A stretch of DNA of 64,000 bases. Origin: Hyphomicrobiales bacterium (GTDB lineage Bacteria > Pseudomonadota > Alphaproteobacteria > Rhizobiales > Aestuariivirgaceae). The notes under the pieces were generated by a model, which had not been told where the DNA came from, did no database searches, and saw nothing but the letters and a program-made list of their open reading frames with translations. The position numbers were made by a program, and so were the translations under genes. Positions 60,513-64,000 of the stretch are shown one piece after another; within the stretch, counting starts at the first letter, position 1, and every line of letters starts with the position of its first letter. The stretch covers positions 2,192,501-2,256,500 of the forward strand of contig JADJVV010000001.1 in the NCBI GenBank assembly GCA_016710435.1, read 5' to 3'.

Positions 60513-62744
60513 TCAGGCGGCCTTGGGCGTCATGGCGCGGGCGAGGAGGTGGAAGGCGAGCGCCAGGAGCGCCATCAATCCACCGAGGATCGCCAACAGC
60601 CCGGCAGGTGTGGCCGTCTGCGGCAGGGCGACCTGCTGCGGAGCGCTGGCGCTGACCGGTGCTTCCGCGACGGCAAGCTGCACATAGGCGTCAGCCATGG
60701 CATCGCGTTCCTTCGGGCTCTGCGGCGCGGGCAGGGGGATGTCCTTGCCGAACACCTTCTCGAAGTTCCAGCCGGCGGGCAGGTTCAGCGGCACCTCGGC
60801 GCGCGTCAGCGGCTGGTTGGCCGGACGCTTCGGCGACTTGTCCACCGCAATCAGGCTCGTCTGCGATGAGACGATCTGGTGCGTGAGGGCGACTGCCAGC
60901 ACCTGCCGGTTCGCATCTTCCATGGTGATCTGGTTCAGCGTGGCAGCGGTCTCGATCTCGGCCACCTTGCGATGTGCCCAGAGCTTGGAGATGCCCTTGC
61001 CCTGTGCTGCTGCGGAGACGGGCAGCGAAACAGACCACGGCGTATCACCAATCATGCCATCGACCTTCAGCGTGCCCTTGAGCGACGGTGCTTCCGCCAT
61101 CATCAACACCGGTTCGCCGCGATAGAGGTCCGGCAGCTGCGAAGGCGTCAGCGCCGTGGCCGATCCATCGATCGTGGCGGCAAGGCCCGTCACAACCGGC
61201 TGGCCGATCTTGGTGAACAGCTCTTCCATGCGCGACTTCACCTGATCCACCTCACTGATGAGCGTGAAGGTGCCGCGTCCCATTTCGGCAGCGCGCGTCA
61301 TCAGGTAGGTGTTCGGCGCCGAACCGATGCCCACCATGAAGATGCGGCTGCGGCCACGGCCCTGGCCGATCGTCGCGAACAGTTCCTGCTCGTTGCCGAT
61401 GGCGCCGTCGGTGATGAACACCACCTGGCGGAGCGTGCCCGCATCGTTGGCATTGCCGTCGATGAGCGCCGCTTTCAGCGCCGGCACCATTTCGGTGCCA
61501 CCGTTGGCCTGCAACGCCGAGACGAAGGCGCGCGCCTGGTTGAGATACTCCGCGTTGGCAGGCACCGCATCACGGAACAGCACGTCAAAGGTATCATCGA
61601 AGCGCACGACGTTGAAACGGTCCTGCGGCTTCAGCGTGTCGAGGCCCTGCAACAGGGCATCCTTGGCCTGCTGCATGGAGGGGCCGTCCATCGAGCCGGA
61701 ATTGTCGATGACGAAGACCGTCTCGCGCGGCTTCACCGGGCCAACGGCGGCAACCGAGGGCGGCGTGACGGTGGCGAGCAGGTAATCCTTGCCCTGCACG
61801 GTTTCGCGGAACAGGCCCACCTGCGGGGCCGTGCCCTTGGCGGTCCAGGTCAGTTCAAAATCCCGGTCGGCCGGTATCTCGGCACCATCCAGCGCCAGCT
61901 TGCGATGGCTGTCGTCGATCGTGTCGATCTTCACCGTGTGATGGTGTGATGTGACATCCGCCAGCGCAAAACCAGCCGAGAGGTCGACGCTGATCGTCAC
62001 GGGGTTGACCGGTTCGTTCTTGCGCGGGTCCAGCACTGGCGGCGAGATGCGGTCGCGGTCAGGCACGGGATCATTGACCGTGCTGCCGTAACCGTTGGAG
62101 CCGAAGTCCACCGTCTGCACCAGCGGCGCGGGATTGTAGCGCGGCGCCACCACCAGCGGCACGCGGAGCGAATAGGTGCCGTTCGACTGGTGAATGGTCT
62201 CCTGGTACTCGATCTGCACCACCACCGTTTCATGCGGCCCGATGTTGGCCACCGAGTTGGTGAAGATGTTGGGGCGTTCCTGCTCCAGCAGCGAGGCGGT
62301 TTGCCCGGCCGCCTTGGCCTGTTCATAGATGACCTTGGCTTCCTGCTTTTCCTTCACCTCGCCCACGATGACGCGGTTACCCGCCACGATCTTGAGCGTA
62401 TCCACCGCCGCGCTTTCCGGCAGCGGGAAGACATACACGCCCTCCACCCAGCCGTTGGCCGGGTTGGTGAAACGCTGGGTGATGATGGTGCGGCCCGTGG
62501 GGCCGGAAATGGTGACGGTGTAGTCAGCCCCGAGCCTCGGGGCCTCCAGATACTTCCCCTCCCGCGATTTGAGGAGAAGGCTGCCGCTCGTCATGTCGTT
62601 GGGCGTGACGAAGGGCGTGGCCGCCCCGGCGCTGCCGATGAAGGCCGCGAAGGCCAACACCGCCAGCAATAACCAGGCGACGATACTGTCGATATGGGAT
62701 TTGATCCGGCTTTCTGCACCGCCGGGAAGCGTCCTGCTCTGCAC
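60513..62744 (-). CDS. Sortase target with VIT and VWA domains, LPQTA signal
   Basis: A 743-residue protein of the marine proteobacterial sortase target family. A signal or anchor segment (IVAWLLLAVLAFAAFIGSAG) is followed by a VIT domain (about residues 50-185, with RFTNPANGWVEGVYVFPLPE) and a VWA domain (about 335-505) with the metal site FVIDNSGSMDGPS. The C terminus is a sorting signal: LPQTA (about residues 707-711), a hydrophobic segment, then a basic end (MTPKAA). It is the presumed substrate of the adjoining sortase. GTG 62744 has GGAGGA at good distance; an upstream GTG at 62768 overlaps that site. Confidence 0.92.
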   Translation of the reverse strand: MQSRTLPGGAESRIKSHIDSIVAWLLLAVLAFAAFIGSAGAATPFVTPNDMTSGSLLLKSREGKYLEAPRLGADYTVTISGPTGRTIITQRFTNPANGWVEGVYVFPLPESAAVDTLKIVAGNRVIVGEVKEKQEAKVIYEQAKAAGQTASLLEQERPNIFTNSVANIGPHETVVVQIEYQETIHQSNGTYSLRVPLVVAPRYNPAPLVQTVDFGSNGYGSTVNDPVPDRDRISPPVLDPRKNEPVNPVTISVDLSAGFALADVTSHHHTVKIDTIDDSHRKLALDGAEIPADRDFELTWTAKGTAPQVGLFRETVQGKDYLLATVTPPSVAAVGPVKPRETVFVIDNSGSMDGPSMQQAKDALLQGLDTLKPQDRFNVVRFDDTFDVLFRDAVPANAEYLNQARAFVSALQANGGTEMVPALKAALIDGNANDAGTLRQVVFITDGAIGNEQELFATIGQGRGRSRIFMVGIGSAPNTYLMTRAAEMGRGTFTLISEVDQVKSRMEELFTKIGQPVVTGLAATIDGSATALTPSQLPDLYRGEPVLMMAEAPSLKGTLKVDGMIGDTPWSVSLPVSAAAQGKGISKLWAHRKVAEIETAATLNQITMEDANRQVLAVALTHQIVSSQTSLIAVDKSPKRPANQPLTRAEVPLNLPAGWNFEKVFGKDIPLPAPQSPKERDAMADAYVQLAVAEAPVSASAPQQVALPQTATPAGLLAILGGLMALLALAFHLLARAMTPKAA

Positions 62745-62919
62745 TTTTCGTTCCTCCGAGTTGAGCACCCTCGGATGTTTCAGTTACGGACAATTCCGTT
62801 GCGCCGCCAACGTGAACTCCGTCTTTCTTCTGCCGGAATCCGCCCGCTGTTTCTTGCGTATGGTGCCACTGTGCGGTTATGTACGGTTTTGTGTGGGGGG
62901 CCACGCACGGGAACGGGAC

Positions 62920-63672
62920 ATGTCGGACGAAGATCTCTCGGCGGAGGAGAACCGGGCCATCACAGGCCTGATCCGCGAGGAATTGGCCAAGCGAAGGCTT
63001 ACGCGTGCGGCCCTGGCGGATGATGCGAAGCTGTCGCTCTCCACCCTGGAGAAAGCCATGGCCGGACAGCGGCCCTTCACGCTCGCCACCGTGGTGCGTC
63101 TGGAATCGGCGCTCGGCATGAAACTGCGGCGCACGGGCAATGGCCACGCCGCGGCGGAAATGGCGCTGGCGCCCGAATCCCTCGGCTCCTATTCGCGCCC
63201 GGCGGTGAAATGGCTGGAAGGCAGCTACCTGACACTGCGCCCATCCTTCAGCGTGACCAAGGGCATCTACGCCTACCGCACCGAAATCGGCTGGGACACC
63301 GCCCTCTCGCAACTCGTGTTCCAGGAAAGCGAACGCCTCGACACCGCCTACAAACAGGATGGCTATGTGTCGGTGCCGCACCAGTCCGGCTATATCTATC
63401 TCGTCACCAACAAGCACGGCCAGCACCGCATGGCGACCCTGTCACGACCCATGATCGGGGGAGAGATGTTCGGGCTCCTCGCCACGCTGCAATCCGGCAA
63501 GGGCGCCACCCTGATGCCGATTGCCGTGCCGATCGTGCTGATCCCCGTGCGCCGCTTCGCCGAAGTGCCCCGCTTCGGCCTGATCAAGCCGGAAGAGGCG
63601 GATTATGCACCTTACGAGAAGCTGCTGCGCCGCTGCATCAACGAACCCTTCATCATCCTCCAGCCGGAGTGA
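62920..63672 (+). CDS. XRE family regulator with C-terminal sensor-like domain
   Basis: A 250-residue protein. The N-terminal HTH is ALADDAKLSLSTLEKAMAGQ, about residues 27-46. The rest has no Cupin or S24 pattern that I recognise; it contains KWLEGSYLTLRPSFS and YRTEIGWDTALSQLVF, which may bind an effector. It is divergent from the sortase target, and could control it (inference). Start ATG 62920 is preceded by a weak GGGA. Confidence 0.8.
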   Translation: MSDEDLSAEENRAITGLIREELAKRRLTRAALADDAKLSLSTLEKAMAGQRPFTLATVVRLESALGMKLRRTGNGHAAAEMALAPESLGSYSRPAVKWLEGSYLTLRPSFSVTKGIYAYRTEIGWDTALSQLVFQESERLDTAYKQDGYVSVPHQSGYIYLVTNKHGQHRMATLSRPMIGGEMFGLLATLQSGKGATLMPIAVPIVLIPVRRFAEVPRFGLIKPEEADYAPYEKLLRRCINEPFIILQPE

Positions 63673-63894
63673 TCAGGCTGCTTTCGGGCGCTTGATGAGG
63701 GGCACGGCCTTCTTCACGATGTCGCTGAAATCCTGCCCGCCCGCATCCATGTGTGCAAAGAAGAATTTGCGCATGCGCGGTTCCCAGAACTTGTTGATGT
63801 GTTCCGCAACACCTTCCAGCGCTTCCTTTTCAGGGTAGCTCTTGAAGAAATCACCAATCTGGTTCGCCATGCGCACTGTGTCACGCACTTCCAT
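63673..63894 (-). CDS. fdsD: Formate dehydrogenase subunit delta
   Basis: A 73-residue FdsD: VRMANQIGDFFKSYPEKEAL, then HINKFWEPRMRKFFF. FdsD is a small subunit of the NAD-dependent molybdenum formate dehydrogenase. ATG 63894 has GGAG upstream and overlaps the end of fdhD by 14 bases. It is convergent with the XRE gene, with no gap. Confidence 0.9.
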   Translation of the reverse strand: MEVRDTVRMANQIGDFFKSYPEKEALEGVAEHINKFWEPRMRKFFFAHMDAGGQDFSDIVKKAVPLIKRPKAA

Positions 63895-64000
63895 GTCCGT
63901 CTCCGTCAAAAATCATCACCCCGTCCTTGGACAGGGCAGCAAGGGAAAGGCCTGCCTCGCGGGCAAGCCGGTGGGCCAGCGCCGTTGGCGCGGAAATCGT
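63881..64000 (-). CDS. fdhD: FdhD, formate dehydrogenase sulfurtransferase, C-terminal end
   Basis: The last 39 codons of a frame that enters from beyond the window edge and stops at 63881. It reads ISAPTALAHRLAREAGLSLA, the conserved end of FdhD, which passes sulfur from IscS to the molybdenum cofactor of formate dehydrogenase. The order fdhD-fdsD is typical at the end of fds operons; the rest lies to the right of the window. Confidence 0.85.
   Translation of the reverse strand, partial: TISAPTALAHRLAREAGLSLAALSKDGVMIFDGDGHGSA

Noticed and set aside
1..64000. tRNA, rRNA, CRISPR, prophage or insertion sequence
   Set aside because: No cloverleaf with CCA-like end, no rRNA core, no regularly spaced repeats, no transposase or integrase motifs were seen on either strand.

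Overview
The window reads as chromosomal DNA of an alphaproteobacterium of the order Hyphomicrobiales (Rhizobiales). Lineage markers visible in the translations are RcdA (DUF1465), the DUF1013 regulator TrcR, DUF1192, DUF1491, DUF2336, DUF5330 and DUF6456 proteins, a MucR/Ros regulator, a PAS_5 protein, a cysteine-free L31 and alpha-type promoters (CTTGxx-N17-CTATAT). The DNA is GC-rich and densely coding, with many 4-14 bp overlaps between genes. I see no insertion sequence, prophage, tRNA, rRNA or CRISPR array. The genus cannot be fixed; the sortase pair fits an environmental or marine lineage.

Left part (1-13.7 kb). A truncated imelysin-like iron protein is divergent from a PKHD-type hydroxylase. 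Then come a MotA/ExbB-like plus OmpA-like envelope pair, an ABC exporter, rpmE with a clear terminator, a TPR membrane protein, and a group of cell-cycle genes (rcdA, DUF1192, a quinone oxidoreductase, trcR and an SDR-fold protein without catalytic residues). Between rcdA and DUF1192 lies a strong small-RNA candidate that has its own promoter, three hairpins, an unpaired CCUCCC motif and an intrinsic terminator.

Catabolic part (10.9-26 kb). A SorC regulator with an MFS transporter and two SDRs is divergent from a sugar-type ABC importer (binding protein and two permeases, no ATPase gene) and a stand-alone cyclic-nucleotide-binding protein. msrA, an FAH-family enzyme, a TPP enzyme, an aldo/keto reductase, two purine-ureide enzymes (allA and allE types) and an enolase-superfamily dehydratase follow.

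Middle part (26-47 kb). It holds ispH-rnhA, an Xre/RES toxin-antitoxin pair, two acyl-CoA ligases around a tandem pair of PAP2-type membrane enzymes, an aspartic protease/RimK/deacylase trio, and a zinc alcohol dehydrogenase broken in a run of seven G. A dipeptidase, superoxide dismutase, an ABA4-like membrane operon divergent from a TetR-TauE operon, glutaryl-CoA dehydrogenase, and an msrB-oligopeptidase-isochorismatase operon complete it.

Right part (47-64 kb). This is a run of conserved alphaproteobacterial genes (DUF2336, mucR, PAS_5, DUF6456, sufE, DUF5330, a peptidoglycan-binding protein, DUF1491), DUF1214/DUF1254 proteins, a class A penicillin-binding protein, amtB behind a textbook sigma-54 promoter, a LysE exporter, a class GN sortase with its dedicated LPQTA target, an Xre regulator, and the end of a formate dehydrogenase operon (fdsD, fdhD).

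The most interesting signals are the small RNA at 8114-8215, the recurring CCTAT/ATAGG palindromes at promoters (including a toxin-antitoxin promoter that predicts a leaderless mRNA), the sortase/target pair, the ATPase-less importer with a coupled leader frame, and the dead SDR downstream of trcR.
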